Positions 37,839 to 48,344 of a stretch of DNA of 64,000 nucleotides are shown here, in pieces. How positions within the stretch are numbered: the first letter of the stretch is position 1; each line of letters opens with the position of its first letter. The DNA is taken from NCBI RefSeq assembly GCF_000165835.1, contig NC_014640.1, positions 1,054,001-1,118,000 on the forward strand. The letters are read 5' to 3'. Source of the DNA: Achromobacter xylosoxidans A8 (GTDB lineage Bacteria; Pseudomonadota; Gammaproteobacteria; Burkholderiales; Burkholderiaceae_B). The notes below the pieces were generated by a model. That model saw only the letters and a list, made by a program, of their open reading frames with translations. It did no database searches and was not told where the DNA came from. The translations under genes and the position numbers were made by a program.

Positions 37839-38759
37839 TCAGACTTTACTCAGCCAGTGATGGTACTTCGGGTTGCGGCCATTCACCACGTCAAAAAATG
37901 CTTTCTGCAGCTTCTCCGTGATCGGGCCGCGCCGGCCAGTGCCGATCTGGCGGTTGTCCACTTCGCGGATGGGCGTTACCTCGGCGGCGGTGCCGGTGAA
38001 GAACGCCTCGTCGGCGATATAGACGTCGTCGCGCGTCAGGCGCTTGGTCACCACGCGCAGGCCCAGGTCGGCGGCCAGCGCATGGATGGTGGAGCGGGTA
38101 ATGCCGGTCAGGGCGGACGCGATCTCCGGTTCGCAGAGCACGCCGTCCTTGACGATGAAGAGGTTTTCGCCCGAGCCCTCGGCCACGAAGCCTTCGGTGT
38201 CCAGCAGCAGGGCTTCGTCGTAGCCGTCCTGCAGGGCCTCGGTATTGGCCAGGATCGAGTTGGCGTAGGTGGTGGCGACCTTGGCGCGCGGCATGGTGAC
38301 GTTCACGTGCTGGCGCGCGAACGACGATACCTTGACGCGGATGCCCGCGGACAGCGCCTCTTCGCCCAGGTAGGCGCCCCAGGGCCAGGCGGCGATAGCC
38401 ACGTGCACCCGGGCGCCCTTGGGCGACACACCCATCTTCTCGGGGCCGTAGAACACCAGGGGGCGCAGGTAGCCGGCTTCCAGCTGGTTCTCGCGCACGA
38501 CCGTCCGCTGCGCCTGGTTGATCGTGTCGCGATCGAAGGGCATGGGGATCTGGTAGATGTGCGCCGAATTGAACAGGCGGTTGGTATGGTCTTCGAGGCG
38601 GAAGATGGCGGTGCCGATCTCGGAGCGGTAGGCGCGCACGCCTTCGAATACCGACAGGCCGTAGTGCAGGGAGTGCGTCAGGACGTGCGTGGTCGCGTCT
38701 CGCCACGGTACGAGCTTGCCGTCATACCAGATGAAGCCGTCGCGGTCTGCCATCGACAT
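37839..38759 (-). CDS. ilvE: Branched-chain amino-acid aminotransferase
   Basis: A 306-residue fold-type IV PLP aminotransferase, the last step of Leu, Ile and Val synthesis. It begins DRDGFIWYDGKLVPWRDATTHVLTHSLHYG, holds the PLP lysine in RAKVATTYANS, and has EGSGENLFIV, GITRSTI and EAFFTGTAAEVTPI, all IlvE signatures. It is divergent from azlCD, which exports branched-chain amino acids, and heads a minus-strand run with the zf-CHCC gene. Confidence 0.96.
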   Translation of the reverse strand: MSMADRDGFIWYDGKLVPWRDATTHVLTHSLHYGLSVFEGVRAYRSEIGTAIFRLEDHTNRLFNSAHIYQIPMPFDRDTINQAQRTVVRENQLEAGYLRPLVFYGPEKMGVSPKGARVHVAIAAWPWGAYLGEEALSAGIRVKVSSFARQHVNVTMPRAKVATTYANSILANTEALQDGYDEALLLDTEGFVAEGSGENLFIVKDGVLCEPEIASALTGITRSTIHALAADLGLRVVTKRLTRDDVYIADEAFFTGTAAEVTPIREVDNRQIGTGRRGPITEKLQKAFFDVVNGRNPKYHHWLSKV

Positions 38760-38955
38760 GGTCTACTCCCAAGAGCCCAAGAATCTCGAGGCCCGTATTG
38801 TATCAAGCAGCGAGGTTACAATACGCGCCTATTCGCGCCCCGGCGCGGCGCCGCCAGGCCCGCGCGCAGTGATCCCGGCGGGCGAACGGGTTGTCGTGCG
38901 TTCCTTTTCCTTAGAGTTTCCATGTCGTCCTGTCCGAATCGCCAGGGGCCTGCCG

Positions 38956-39705
38956 TTGTCCTCTGAATCTGCGCTTCCTGAAACCGAAGACCCCATTGCG
39001 GTCCGCCAGGAACGCGTCACCGCCTTCCGCGCTGGCGTCCACGCCATCGTGCCCGCCCTGATTGCCACCGCCACCTGGGGGCTGGTCACCGGGGTGGCCA
39101 TGGTCAAGTCCGGCCTGACGGAGACCATGGCGCTGGCCATGACCCTGCTGCTGTACGCCGGTTCTGCCCAGCTGACATCCCTGCCGCTCATCGCCACCGG
39201 CGCGCCGCTCTGGCTGATCTTCGCCGCCGGTTGTGTCGTCAATCTGCGCTTCCTCATTTTCGGCGCGGCGCTGCATCCCTATTTCCGCCACCTGTCCTGG
39301 CCCAAGCGGCTGGGGCTGGGCTATTTCACGACCGACATGGGTTTCGTGCTGTTCATGCCGCGCTACGGCGATGCGGCCGTGCGCGGTACGCGCGAACAGC
39401 TTTGGTTCTTCCTGGGCGCCATCGCGCCGGGCTGGTTCGTCTGGCAGACGTCCTCCATTGTCGGCATCTATCTGGGCACCATGGTGCCGACGGGCTGGTC
39501 GCTGGACTTCGCCGCGGTGCTGGCGCTGCTGGCCATTACGGTGCCGCTGGCCAACACCAAGCCCATGCTGATTTCCATGTTGGCCGCCGGCGTCGTCGCC
39601 TGGACGGGCCAGGTCCTGCCGCTGCGCCTCGGCCTGGCGGCCGCCGTCGTGGCGGGCGTGGTCGCCGGCATCTGGGCGGAACGCTACTTCAAGGCCCGCG
39701 CATGA
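38956..39705 (+). CDS. azlC: AzlC-family branched-chain amino-acid exporter subunit
   Basis: A membrane protein of about 249 residues with seven or more TM helices. It has the AzlC/YgaZ features AGVHAIVPALIATATWGLVTGVAM and FAAGCVVNLRFLIFGAAL. It is followed by the small AzlD partner with a 4-bp ATGA overlap. No good ATG is in frame at the right place. I chose TTG (LSSESALP), which has AGGGG upstream; a GTG further upstream is the alternative. Divergent ilvE supports a branched-chain amino-acid role. Confidence 0.85.
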   Translation: MSSESALPETEDPIAVRQERVTAFRAGVHAIVPALIATATWGLVTGVAMVKSGLTETMALAMTLLLYAGSAQLTSLPLIATGAPLWLIFAAGCVVNLRFLIFGAALHPYFRHLSWPKRLGLGYFTTDMGFVLFMPRYGDAAVRGTREQLWFFLGAIAPGWFVWQTSSIVGIYLGTMVPTGWSLDFAAVLALLAITVPLANTKPMLISMLAAGVVAWTGQVLPLRLGLAAAVVAGVVAGIWAERYFKARA

Positions 39706-40037
39706 CCCTCTGGCCCGCCGAAATCTATGTCTATTCCGCCATCCTGCTGCTGGCGCTGTGCAGCGTGCTGACGCGCGCCGGCTTCATGCTGTTCGGCGAC
39801 TACATCCCCCTGCCGGAGGGCGTGCGGCGCGCCTTGCGCTATGCGCCGGCCGCCGCCCTGACCGCCATCATCGTGCCGGACTTGCTGCCCTGGAAGGCTG
39901 GCCTGGGGCCGGTGTTCGACTACAAGCTGGTCGCGGGCGTGGTCGCCATCCTGGTTTTCCTGCGCACGCGCAGCGCGGTGCTGGTCATCATCGTGGGCAT
40001 GCTGGCCCTGTGGGGCCTGCGCTGGCTAGCTGGTTGA
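39702..40037 (+). CDS. azlD: AzlD-family branched-chain amino-acid exporter small subunit
   Basis: A 111-residue protein with four TM helices, matching the AzlD/YgaH family (VLTRAGFMLFGDYIPLPEGVRRALRYAPAAALTAIIVPDLL). Its start codon overlaps the azlC stop, so the two are translated together and form the exporter. Confidence 0.88.
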   Translation: MTLWPAEIYVYSAILLLALCSVLTRAGFMLFGDYIPLPEGVRRALRYAPAAALTAIIVPDLLPWKAGLGPVFDYKLVAGVVAILVFLRTRSAVLVIIVGMLALWGLRWLAG

Positions 40038-40360
40038 CGGGTTTTTTTCGAAACGTCCATCCAGTGGACGCTGCTGGTATGCCCGGCGGGCGCTTTCTGG
40101 CGGCTGCCGGAAGGCGTTTGCAATGCCTTTCGAACGCGGACCGAACCGTGTGGTAATGCGGCTGCGCTAAAATCATGTTATCCACAGCAATCCGGGCCTG
40201 GTACTGCCCTCATAAGTATCGAATCCAGAATGCGCCGCCTGCCCTGCAAGGCAGGATGCTGATTGCGCGTGTTCAGGTTGTTCCGATGCATATGTAGTGC
40301 AGTGCGCGTAGCACTCTCGTTTTGTTCTTTTTCACTGGTCCCGGTATCTGCCTAACCCTG
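40038..40360 (+). promoter_or_regulatory. Long rhlE leader, no gene seen
   Basis: This 323-bp interval holds no supported ORF. TAAAAT at 40168-40173 is a possible -10 with a poor -35. Downstream are a CCTGCC/GGCAGG hairpin (40238-40255) and an AGTGC/GCACT hairpin (40301-40315) followed by a T-rich stretch, so the rhlE mRNA may have a structured leader of roughly 180 nt. Such leaders are common for DEAD-box helicase genes, where they allow autoregulation or cold control. Confidence 0.4.
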
Positions 40361-41842
<1,482 letters not shown>

Positions 41843-41856
41843 ACCGGGTCCGCATG

Positions 41857-41894
41857 AAAAAACCCGCAAGCCTTTGGGCGTTGCGGGTTTTTTT
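41857..41894 (+). terminator. Rho-independent terminator of rhlE
   Basis: A 13-bp stem AAAAAACCCGCAA / TTGCGGGTTTTTT with an 11-nt loop and T run follows the rhlE stop by about 14 nt. It can also act on the convergent thioredoxin-like gene. Confidence 0.9.
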
Positions 41895-41930
41895 ATGGCT
41901 GGCGCGCGTAGCGTGCCAGAGCGCTACTGC

Positions 41931-42314
41931 TCAGGCTGCCAGCAAGCGCGGCAGGTCCGGCAATGCCGCGGCGACGGCGGGACTATTTTCATTCAGGCTT
42001 TCGAGCAGGCGTTCCAGGTGGCCGATATGCGGCAGCATCGGGCCGTAGAACACCACTCGCGCGCCGATCTGCACCAGCAGCGTGGGGAAATTCTCGACGT
42101 CTTCGTCGCCCAGCAGTTCGGCGTGGTCTTCGATATCGATCCAGGCGAAGACGTGTTGGGGCAGGGCGTCGGCCAGCGCTTGCAGCTTGGGCTTGTATTG
42201 CTCACAGGTATCGCACCAGGCCGCGCAGAAGCAGGCTACCAGCCAGGCGTCGGGCGATGAGCCCAGCCGCGCGCGCAGCGCGGCCAGATCGGTATCGGGT
42301 ACAAGTAGAGACAT
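41931..42314 (-). CDS. Thioredoxin-fold protein
   Basis: A 127-residue protein with a thioredoxin fold. It has the redox motif C-D-T-C in FCAAWCDTCEQYKPKL, a cis-Pro after ENFPTLLVQ and no signal peptide, so it is cytoplasmic. Its C-terminus is longer than in Trx and ends DLPRLLAA. It is convergent with rhlE and divergent from the EI24 gene. Confidence 0.88.
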   Translation of the reverse strand: MSLLVPDTDLAALRARLGSSPDAWLVACFCAAWCDTCEQYKPKLQALADALPQHVFAWIDIEDHAELLGDEDVENFPTLLVQIGARVVFYGPMLPHIGHLERLLESLNENSPAVAAALPDLPRLLAA

Positions 42315-42377
42315 GTGGGCAGATCGAGGCGTGTTTGACTATCATACCCGGGATGTCTACCCCCTCATTCCTCGTCC

Positions 42378-43187
42378 ATGACCGCTTTGCGCACTGATTC
42401 CGTCCCGCCTGAAAACGGCCGATTTTCCGCTGCCGGATCCGGCGCCGTCAGCGTGGGCCAGGCGTTCAAACGCGCCCTGGTGTCCCAATGCCACCCCACC
42501 ATGCTGTTCGCGGTGCTGCTGCCATTCCTGATTGCGCTGGTGGGGGCCCTGTTGTTGCTGTACCTGTTCTGGACGCCGCTCAATGAATGGCTGGCGGCCG
42601 AGGCGGCTCGCTGGGACTTCGTCAATCGGGCCGAGGACTGGATGCTGGCGATGGGGCTGTTCTCGCTCAAGGTCTACATGATCCCCGTGATCGCAGTGGC
42701 CATCCTGTTGCCGGTATCGGGCATCCTGGGCCTGGCGATTGCCGCCGTCTTCGTGATGCCGCTGGTGCTGCGTCACGTCAGCAAGCGTGAATACGTGAGC
42801 GTCACGCCGCAAGGCAAGCACGCGACCGCGGTCAGCGTGTGGAACGCAATCTGGGTGTCGCTGGCGTTTGCCGCGGGCTGGTTGCTGACGCTGCCGCTAT
42901 GGCTGGTGCCGCCCATGGCCATCGCCTTGTCGATCTTCTGGTGGGCCTTCGCGTTTTCGCGCATGATGCGGGTGGACGCCATCGTCGAACATGCCAGCCC
43001 CGCCGAGCGCAAGCTCATCCTGGAGCGCAACAACGGCGGCTTCTGGACCATAGGCCTGATCTGCTCGTTGCTGAACCTGTTGCCGCCCGCATGGGTCATC
43101 CTGCCGGTGTTTTCGGCCCTGGTTTATGCCCACTACGGTCTGGAAGCGCTCAAGCGCTTGCGCGAGGACCGCGTCATCGACGTCTGA
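42378..43187 (+). CDS. EI24-domain (CysZ-like) membrane protein
   Basis: A 269-residue inner-membrane protein of the EI24/CysZ family with about four to six TM helices (FAVLLPFLIALVGALLLLYLFW, VYMIPVIAVAILLPVSGILGLAI, LAFAAGWLLTLPLWL). CysZ imports sulfate; the betaproteobacterial relatives have no proven substrate. It is followed after about 34 nt by the CinA-like gene. Confidence 0.8.
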   Translation: MTALRTDSVPPENGRFSAAGSGAVSVGQAFKRALVSQCHPTMLFAVLLPFLIALVGALLLLYLFWTPLNEWLAAEAARWDFVNRAEDWMLAMGLFSLKVYMIPVIAVAILLPVSGILGLAIAAVFVMPLVLRHVSKREYVSVTPQGKHATAVSVWNAIWVSLAFAAGWLLTLPLWLVPPMAIALSIFWWAFAFSRMMRVDAIVEHASPAERKLILERNNGGFWTIGLICSLLNLLPPAWVILPVFSALVYAHYGLEALKRLREDRVIDV

Positions 43188-43221
43188 CCAGCGTCACCCC
43201 TCTCAACTTCTGGAATCGGAC

Positions 43222-44037
43222 ATGGCCGCAGAATCCGCCGCCCGCCGCATCGGCCTCATCATCGTGGGGGACGAGATCCTCTCGGGCCGCCGTCAGGACA
43301 AGCATTTTTCCAAGGTCGTCGAGCTTCTGGGCGCGCGCGGCATGCAGCTGAGCTGGGCCGAAATCGTGCCCGACGACCGCGGCACGCTCATCGCCACCTA
43401 CAAGCGCAGCTTCGCCACCGGGGACGTGGTGTTTTCCTGTGGCGGCATCGGCGGCACGCCCGACGACCACACCCGCCAGGCCGCCGCGGCCGCGCTGGGC
43501 CTGCCGCTGGCGCTGCATCCCGAGGCCGAGCAGGCCATCGCCTTGCGCACGGCCGAGATGGCTGCCAAGGGGCAGGGCACCGCCGACATGAGCGCGCCGG
43601 AAAACCAGCAGCGCCTGCAGATGGGCGTGTTTCCGCAAGGCTGCGAAGTCGTGCCAAACCCCTATAACCGCATCCCCGGCTTCTTCATCAAGGACCATAC
43701 CTTCGTGCCGGGCTTCCCCGTCATGGCCTGGCCCATGCTCGAATGGACGCTGGATACGCGCTATCGTGCGCTGCAGCATGTGCGCGCCCATGCGGAGCAT
43801 TCCTTCCTGGTGTTCAGCATGCCCGAATCGCGCATCACGCCGGCCATGCAGGCCGTGGAAACGCGCTGGCCGGGCGTGCGAGCGTTCAGCCTGCCCAGCG
43901 TGGGCGAGGCTGGCGGCACGCCGCATATCGACCTCGGCGTGAAGGGCGAGCCGGCCGCGGCCGCTGAAGCGCTGGAGTATTTGCGGGCCGAGGTGCTGCG
44001 CCTGGGCGGCAAGCTGGCGCCCCCTCCAGCAGCGTGA
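43222..44037 (+). CDS. CinA N-terminal (MoaB/MogA-like) domain protein
   Basis: A 271-residue protein of the competence/damage-inducible CinA family, molybdopterin-binding fold only. It starts RRIGLIIVGDEILSGRRQDKHF, the family signature, and has GGIGGTPDDHTRQA. The nicotinamide-nucleotide amidase C-domain of full CinA is missing. The start is ATG 43222; the same frame is open upstream inside the EI24 gene. Confidence 0.85.
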   Translation: MAAESAARRIGLIIVGDEILSGRRQDKHFSKVVELLGARGMQLSWAEIVPDDRGTLIATYKRSFATGDVVFSCGGIGGTPDDHTRQAAAAALGLPLALHPEAEQAIALRTAEMAAKGQGTADMSAPENQQRLQMGVFPQGCEVVPNPYNRIPGFFIKDHTFVPGFPVMAWPMLEWTLDTRYRALQHVRAHAEHSFLVFSMPESRITPAMQAVETRWPGVRAFSLPSVGEAGGTPHIDLGVKGEPAAAAEALEYLRAEVLRLGGKLAPPPAA

Positions 44038-44042
44038 AGCCA

Positions 44043-44072
44043 GGGCCGCCCACTATGCGCGGCCCTTTTTTT
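44043..44072 (+). terminator. Rho-independent terminator of the CinA-like gene
   Basis: Stem GGGCCGC / GCGGCCC with a 9-nt loop and a run of seven T residues immediately after the gene. Confidence 0.9.
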
Positions 44073-44205
44073 GATACAAAAACCGGTTGCCAAACGCGCC
44101 AGTAAATTTCACAATACGGGAAAGAACTGTTTGCTGCGATGCCGCAAGTCCGGTTCCCGAAGGTGGGGCCCTACAGGCGGCGCGGCTGTCCTCGCCCCCC
44201 TTTCC

Positions 44206-45069
44206 ATGTCCCGTCTCCCCACTACCCGCAATGCCCTGGACGCCGAGACCGAAGGCGCCTCCGCCCATCCCATCGCCATCCAGGTGATCGAACGCGCCAT
44301 GCGCCTGCTCGACGCCCTGGCCGCGCAGCCGGATCCGGTAACGCTCAAGGAACTGTCCGCGACCACGGGTCTGCATGCGTCCACTGCGCACCGCATCCTG
44401 AATGACCTGGTCGTGGGCCGCTACGTTGAACGCGTCGACAACGGCCTGTATCAATTGGGCATGCGTCTGCTGGAGCTGGGTTCGCTGGTCAAGGGACGCC
44501 TGAACGTGCGCGAGGCAGCCATTTCCGCCATGCGCTCGCTGCACAAGCTGACCGGGCAGACCATCAACCTGTCGGTGCAGCAGGGCGATGAGATCGTCTA
44601 CATCGAACGGGCCTGGAGCGAGCGTTCGGGCATGCAGGTGGTCCGCGCCATCGGTGGCCGCGCGCCGCTGCACCTGACCTCCACCGGCAAGCTGTTTCTG
44701 TCCACTGCCGATGCGCGCCAGGTCCGCGCCTACGCGTTGCGCACCGGCCTGGCCGGCCACACGCGCAACAGCCTGACCGACCTGGACCGCCTGGAACGCG
44801 AACTGGCGCTGGTGCGGCGCCACGGCTATGCGCGCGACAACGAGGAACTCGAACTCGGCGTGCGCTGTATCGCCGCCGGCATTTTCGACGACACCGGCAA
44901 GCTGGTCGCGGGCCTGTCCATCTCGGCCCCGGCCGAACGACTGCAGGACGACTGGATCAAGGCCCTGGTCGACACCGCCGCCAGCATTTCCGAAGCGTTG
45001 GGCTACGAGCCCTCGGTATCCTCCGGCTTCAACGGCCTGGGCATGGCGGCAGAGGCCCTGCGCCCGTAA
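44206..45069 (+). CDS. IclR-family transcriptional regulator
   Basis: A 287-residue regulator. The N-terminal winged HTH (IQVIERAMRLLDALAAQPDPVTLKELSATTGLHASTAHRIL) and C-terminal ligand-binding domain (LHLTSTGKLFLS, GVRCIAAGIFDDTGKLVAGLSISAPAERL) are typical. It converges on a Bug solute-binding protein gene. The pairing of IclR regulators with such genes is common in Alcaligenaceae; a regulatory link here is inference. I chose ATG 44206; the upstream part of the frame is not conserved. Confidence 0.9.
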   Translation: MSRLPTTRNALDAETEGASAHPIAIQVIERAMRLLDALAAQPDPVTLKELSATTGLHASTAHRILNDLVVGRYVERVDNGLYQLGMRLLELGSLVKGRLNVREAAISAMRSLHKLTGQTINLSVQQGDEIVYIERAWSERSGMQVVRAIGGRAPLHLTSTGKLFLSTADARQVRAYALRTGLAGHTRNSLTDLDRLERELALVRRHGYARDNEELELGVRCIAAGIFDDTGKLVAGLSISAPAERLQDDWIKALVDTAASISEALGYEPSVSSGFNGLGMAAEALRP

Positions 45070-45090
45070 TCCAAGGCGCCCGGCCAAAAA

Positions 45091-45116
45091 AGAAAAGCCC
45101 CTGATGGGGCTTTTCT
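45091..45116. terminator. Bidirectional terminator between IclR and Bug genes
   Basis: Stem AGAAAAGCCCC / GGGGCTTTTCT around a short loop, with A-rich sequence on its left and T-rich on its right. It can serve both convergent genes. Confidence 0.88.
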
Positions 45117-45147
45117 TCGATGTGCGCCGTACAGGCGCCCGTTCGGA

Positions 45148-46125
45148 TTACTGCTGTTCGACGCCAGCCTTCTTGAACAGCTCGCCCCACTGCGGAACTT
45201 GCTGCTTGACCTTGGCATCCAGGGATTGCGGATTGGCTTCGGACGTCAGCACCGTGGCGCCCAGCTGCTTCATGCGGTCCTGGAACTTGGGATCGGCCAG
45301 ACCGGCCTGCAGGCTCTTGATCAGCTTGTCCACGACCGGCTTGGGCGTGCCCTTCGGCACCCACATGCCATGCCAGATGCCCACTTCAAAACCCTTGTAG
45401 CCGGATTCGTCCATGGTCGGCAGGTTCGGCAGCGTGGGGACGCGCTTCAGGCTGGTGACGGCGTAGGCCTTCACCTTGCCGCTGTCGATCTGCTGGGTGG
45501 TGTTGGTGGTCTGGTCGCACAGCAGGTCCACCTGCTTGCCCAGCAGGTCGTTCATGGCCGGCGCGGTGCCCTTGTAGGGGATGGTCAGCAGTTGCACGCC
45601 CAGCGCTTCGACCAGCATGGTGCCGCACAGATGGCTGGCGGCGCCGATGCCGGCGTTGGCCAGGGACACCTTGTCCTTGTTCTGTTTGACGTACTCGGCC
45701 AGTTCCTTGATGTTGTTGGGCGGGAAGTCGGAGCGCGCGATGATGGTCATCGGCACGTCGACCACCAGGCCGATAGGCTCGAAGCTCTTGTAGGGGTCGT
45801 ACCCCGGATTCTTGTACAGCGAGGGCGCGGTCGAGAAGCCGGCGTGCATCAACAGGACGGAATAGCCGTCAGGCTGCGCGCGCGCCACCTGGGTGGTGCC
45901 GATGGTGCCACCGGCGCCGCCCTTGTTCTCGACCACGACCGTCTGGCCCAGGCTCGGCCGCATGGCTTCCGCGAGCGAACGCGCGACGTTGTCCGTCGGG
46001 CCGCCAGCGGCGAACGGCACCACCATATTGATGGGGCGATCCGGATATTCGGCTTGGGCGGCGCCGGCTGCGAGCATGGCGCTGGCCGCGAGCAAGGCCG
46101 AAAGCGTGCGGGGGATGAGGGTCAT
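45148..46125 (-). CDS. Bug-type (TTT family) periplasmic solute-binding protein
   Basis: A 325-residue exported protein with a signal peptide ending about AAGAAQAEYPDRPI. It has the family start YPDRPINMVVPFAAGGPTDNVARSLAE and conserved NKGGAGGTIGTTQVARAQPDGY, both typical of tripartite tricarboxylate transporter receptors expanded in Bordetella. No TctA/TctB membrane genes are adjacent, as for most orphan Bug proteins. The ligand is unknown (usually a carboxylate or amino acid). Confidence 0.93.
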   Translation of the reverse strand: MTLIPRTLSALLAASAMLAAGAAQAEYPDRPINMVVPFAAGGPTDNVARSLAEAMRPSLGQTVVVENKGGAGGTIGTTQVARAQPDGYSVLLMHAGFSTAPSLYKNPGYDPYKSFEPIGLVVDVPMTIIARSDFPPNNIKELAEYVKQNKDKVSLANAGIGAASHLCGTMLVEALGVQLLTIPYKGTAPAMNDLLGKQVDLLCDQTTNTTQQIDSGKVKAYAVTSLKRVPTLPNLPTMDESGYKGFEVGIWHGMWVPKGTPKPVVDKLIKSLQAGLADPKFQDRMKQLGATVLTSEANPQSLDAKVKQQVPQWGELFKKAGVEQQ

Positions 46126-46506
46126 GGAGTCTCCAATTGCAGGGTTTTGCTGCTGCGATTTCATTGTTGCGCGCTGACTTGTGGGTTTATTTGTCTGTCA
46201 TCAGCGTGAAAGCAGTTTAGAAAACAATTGATACGTCGTCACTTCGGGTATTTCCTGAATCCTGGGAAATCTTTGTGCTGGATCAAGCCCGTATGAGGCG
46301 TGCACCGTCGAAGTGCAATTCTTTGTTGCGTTGCACAAAAACTCCTTGACAAGTTTTTTTGCCAGTCTAGAATGTGAATTGTGCAGTGCATCAAACGGGC
46401 CGGCGGTAGCTTGTAGTACCAGTTTCCGCGCACGTTTCTCTAGTTCGTCGCAGACAACCATCCTTACTTGCCGGACAGCCTCCGGCTACCCCTAAAGGAG
46501 CATTCT
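46126..46506 (+). promoter_or_regulatory. Bug/phasin intergenic region
   Basis: This AT-richer gap holds the phasin promoter and a small minus-strand frame at 46201-46461 that I do not accept as a gene. TGC-rich blocks TTGTTGCGTTGCACAA (46323-46338) and GTGCAGTGCATCAA (46380-46393) flank the promoter and are candidate PhaR sites by their composition and place. Confidence 0.45.
46346..46373 (+). promoter_or_regulatory. Strong sigma70 promoter of the phasin gene
   Basis: TTGACA and TAGAAT are 16 bp apart, near consensus. The TGC-rich blocks lie on both sides, a layout that would allow repression by PhaR. The ATG of the phasin is about 130 nt downstream. Confidence 0.75.
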
Positions 46507-47085
46507 ATGAGCGCTATTCCGCAACAAGTCCTGGACCGTCAAAAGGCCAGCATCAACACCATCGTGGCCGCCCAGACCGCTGTTTTCGCCGGCTTCGAAA
46601 AGCTGGTCGAACTGAACCTGAAGGTCGTCCGCGCCACGCTGGACGAAGTCGCCCAGAAGTCGCAGCAAGCCGCTGAAGTCAAGGATCCGCAGGAAGCCGC
46701 CGCTTTCGCCTCGGGCCTGCTGCAGCCGGGCGCCGAAAAGGCCATGGCCTACACCAAGCATGTGTACGACATCGTCGCCGGCGTGCAGACCAGCCTGGTC
46801 AAGCTGACCGAGGAACAGATCGCCGAAGGCCAGCAGCAGCTGAGCGAAGCCGTCGACCAGTTCTCCAAGAACGCCCCGACCGGCTCCGAAAGCGCCGTTG
46901 CCCTGATCAAGTCCTCGCTGGCCACCGCGACCAGCGCCTACGATTCCATGACCAAGGCTGCCAAGCAGGCTGCTGAAGTCGCCGAATCGAACCTGAATGC
47001 CGCCGCCAACGCGACCTTCAAGGCTGCCTCGGATGCTGCCGACGCCGCCACCAAGGTTGCCAGCCGCAGCCGCCGCAGCGCCTAA
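46507..47085 (+). CDS. phaP: Phasin (PHB granule-associated protein)
   Basis: A 192-residue protein of the Phasin_2 family coating polyhydroxybutyrate granules. It is almost wholly alpha-helical and Ala-rich, with ASINTIVAAQTAVFAGFEKLVELNLKVVRATLDE, the typical start, and a basic C-terminus (AATKVASRSRRSA). A good Shine-Dalgarno (AAAGGAG) precedes ATG. No pha synthesis genes are adjacent. Confidence 0.92.
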   Translation: MSAIPQQVLDRQKASINTIVAAQTAVFAGFEKLVELNLKVVRATLDEVAQKSQQAAEVKDPQEAAAFASGLLQPGAEKAMAYTKHVYDIVAGVQTSLVKLTEEQIAEGQQQLSEAVDQFSKNAPTGSESAVALIKSSLATATSAYDSMTKAAKQAAEVAESNLNAAANATFKAASDAADAATKVASRSRRSA

Positions 47086-47157
47086 GTTTTTGGCGCGCAG
47101 TGCTGCGCAAACCGCAGTTATGTAGTACTGTTGAGTGACAGAGCAGAGCTGGAATTA

Positions 47158-47187
47158 GGGCCACCCACCGGGTGGCCCCTTTTTTTG
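47158..47187 (+). terminator. Rho-independent terminator of the phasin gene
   Basis: A 9-bp stem GGGCCACCC / GGGTGGCCC with an ACC loop and a run of seven T. Confidence 0.92.
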
Positions 47188-47236
47188 CCTGCTTTTTTGT
47201 CCTTATCGCCGCGGTGGATGCCGGCGCCGTTTCCGG

Positions 47237-48277
47237 TCAGCGCGCCACGGCGCGCACGCACTCGCCCACCAGGGCCGGACCGCGGTAGATCAGGCCGGTA
47301 TAGAGCTGCACGGCGTCGGCGCCCGCGTCCATTTTCTCGCGCGCCTGGCGGCCCGACATGACCCCGCCCACGCCGATGATGGCCAGGCTGCCGCCCAGCC
47401 TTTCCTTCAGGCGGCGGATGACTGCCAGCGACAATTCATGCACCGGGGCGCCCGACAGGCCGCCGGCTTCCTCGGCATGCGGCTGGCCGGTGACGGCATC
47501 CCGCGAGAGGGTGGTGTTGGTGGCGATGACGCCGTCGATGCCATGGCGCGGCAGCGTTTCCGCGATGGAGTCGATCTGCTCATGCGTCAGGTCGGGAGCG
47601 ATCTTCACCGCCATGGGCACGCGCCGCTGGTGTTTGTCTTCCAGGGCGCGGCGCTTGTCCGCCAACTGCGCCAGCAGGGCCGACAGCTCGTCGCCGCCTT
47701 GCAGCGCGCGCAGGTTCTTGGTGTTGGGCGAGGAAATGTTCACCGTCACGTAGTCGGCATGCGGATACACGCCTTCCAGCCCGATCAGGTAGTCGTCTGC
47801 GGCGCGCTCGATGGGCGTGTCCGCGTTCTTGCCGATGTTCAGCCCCAGGATGCCGCCTTGCTTGCGCCAGGCGCTGCGCTGCACATTGGCCAGGAAGGCG
47901 TCCAGTCCCTGGTTGTTGAAGCCCAGCCGGTTGATCAGCGCGTTGGCGCGCGGCAGCCGGAACATGCGCGGCTTGGGGTTGCCGGGCTGGGCGCGCGGAG
48001 TCACCGTGCCTACCTCGATAAAGCCGAATCCCAGATTGCCCAGCGCGTCGATATAGGCGCCGTTCTTGTCCAGGCCCGCGGCCAGCCCGATCGGGTTGGC
48101 CAGTTGCAAACCCATCAGCGTGCTCGGCGCCTTCGGCTGCGCATGCATGAGCTTGCGCGTCGCCCCGCACTCATAGGCGCGTTGCAGGCCCGACAGGGTG
48201 ACTTCGTGGGCGGTTTCCGCGTCCATGGCGAACAGCGCCGGGCGGGCCAGGGGATAGGCGTGGAAGAGGATAGACAT
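47237..48277 (-). CDS. pyrD: Dihydroorotate dehydrogenase (quinone)
   Basis: A 346-residue class 2 membrane-associated flavoenzyme of pyrimidine synthesis. It has an N-terminal amphipathic membrane-binding helix pair, [13 protein letters not shown], the [19 protein letters not shown] loop, [19 protein letters not shown] and [26 protein letters not shown]. It ends the run Nudix-aat-ate-pyrD on this strand. Confidence 0.97.
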   Translation of the reverse strand: MSILFHAYPLARPALFAMDAETAHEVTLSGLQRAYECGATRKLMHAQPKAPSTLMGLQLANPIGLAAGLDKNGAYIDALGNLGFGFIEVGTVTPRAQPGNPKPRMFRLPRANALINRLGFNNQGLDAFLANVQRSAWRKQGGILGLNIGKNADTPIERAADDYLIGLEGVYPHADYVTVNISSPNTKNLRALQGGDELSALLAQLADKRRALEDKHQRRVPMAVKIAPDLTHEQIDSIAETLPRHGIDGVIATNTTLSRDAVTGQPHAEEAGGLSGAPVHELSLAVIRRLKERLGGSLAIIGVGGVMSGRQAREKMDAGADAVQLYTGLIYRGPALVGECVRAVAR

Positions 48278-48344
48278 GGGGCGGAATTGTAGAGCGAATT
48301 TTGCCGGCCCTGCGCCGCGCCGGGCGCCCCAGGCGAGACCAGAA

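Noticed and set aside
46201..46461. Minus-strand 86-codon frame upstream of the phasin
   Set aside because: It covers the phasin promoter, has no Shine-Dalgarno and no recognisable domain.
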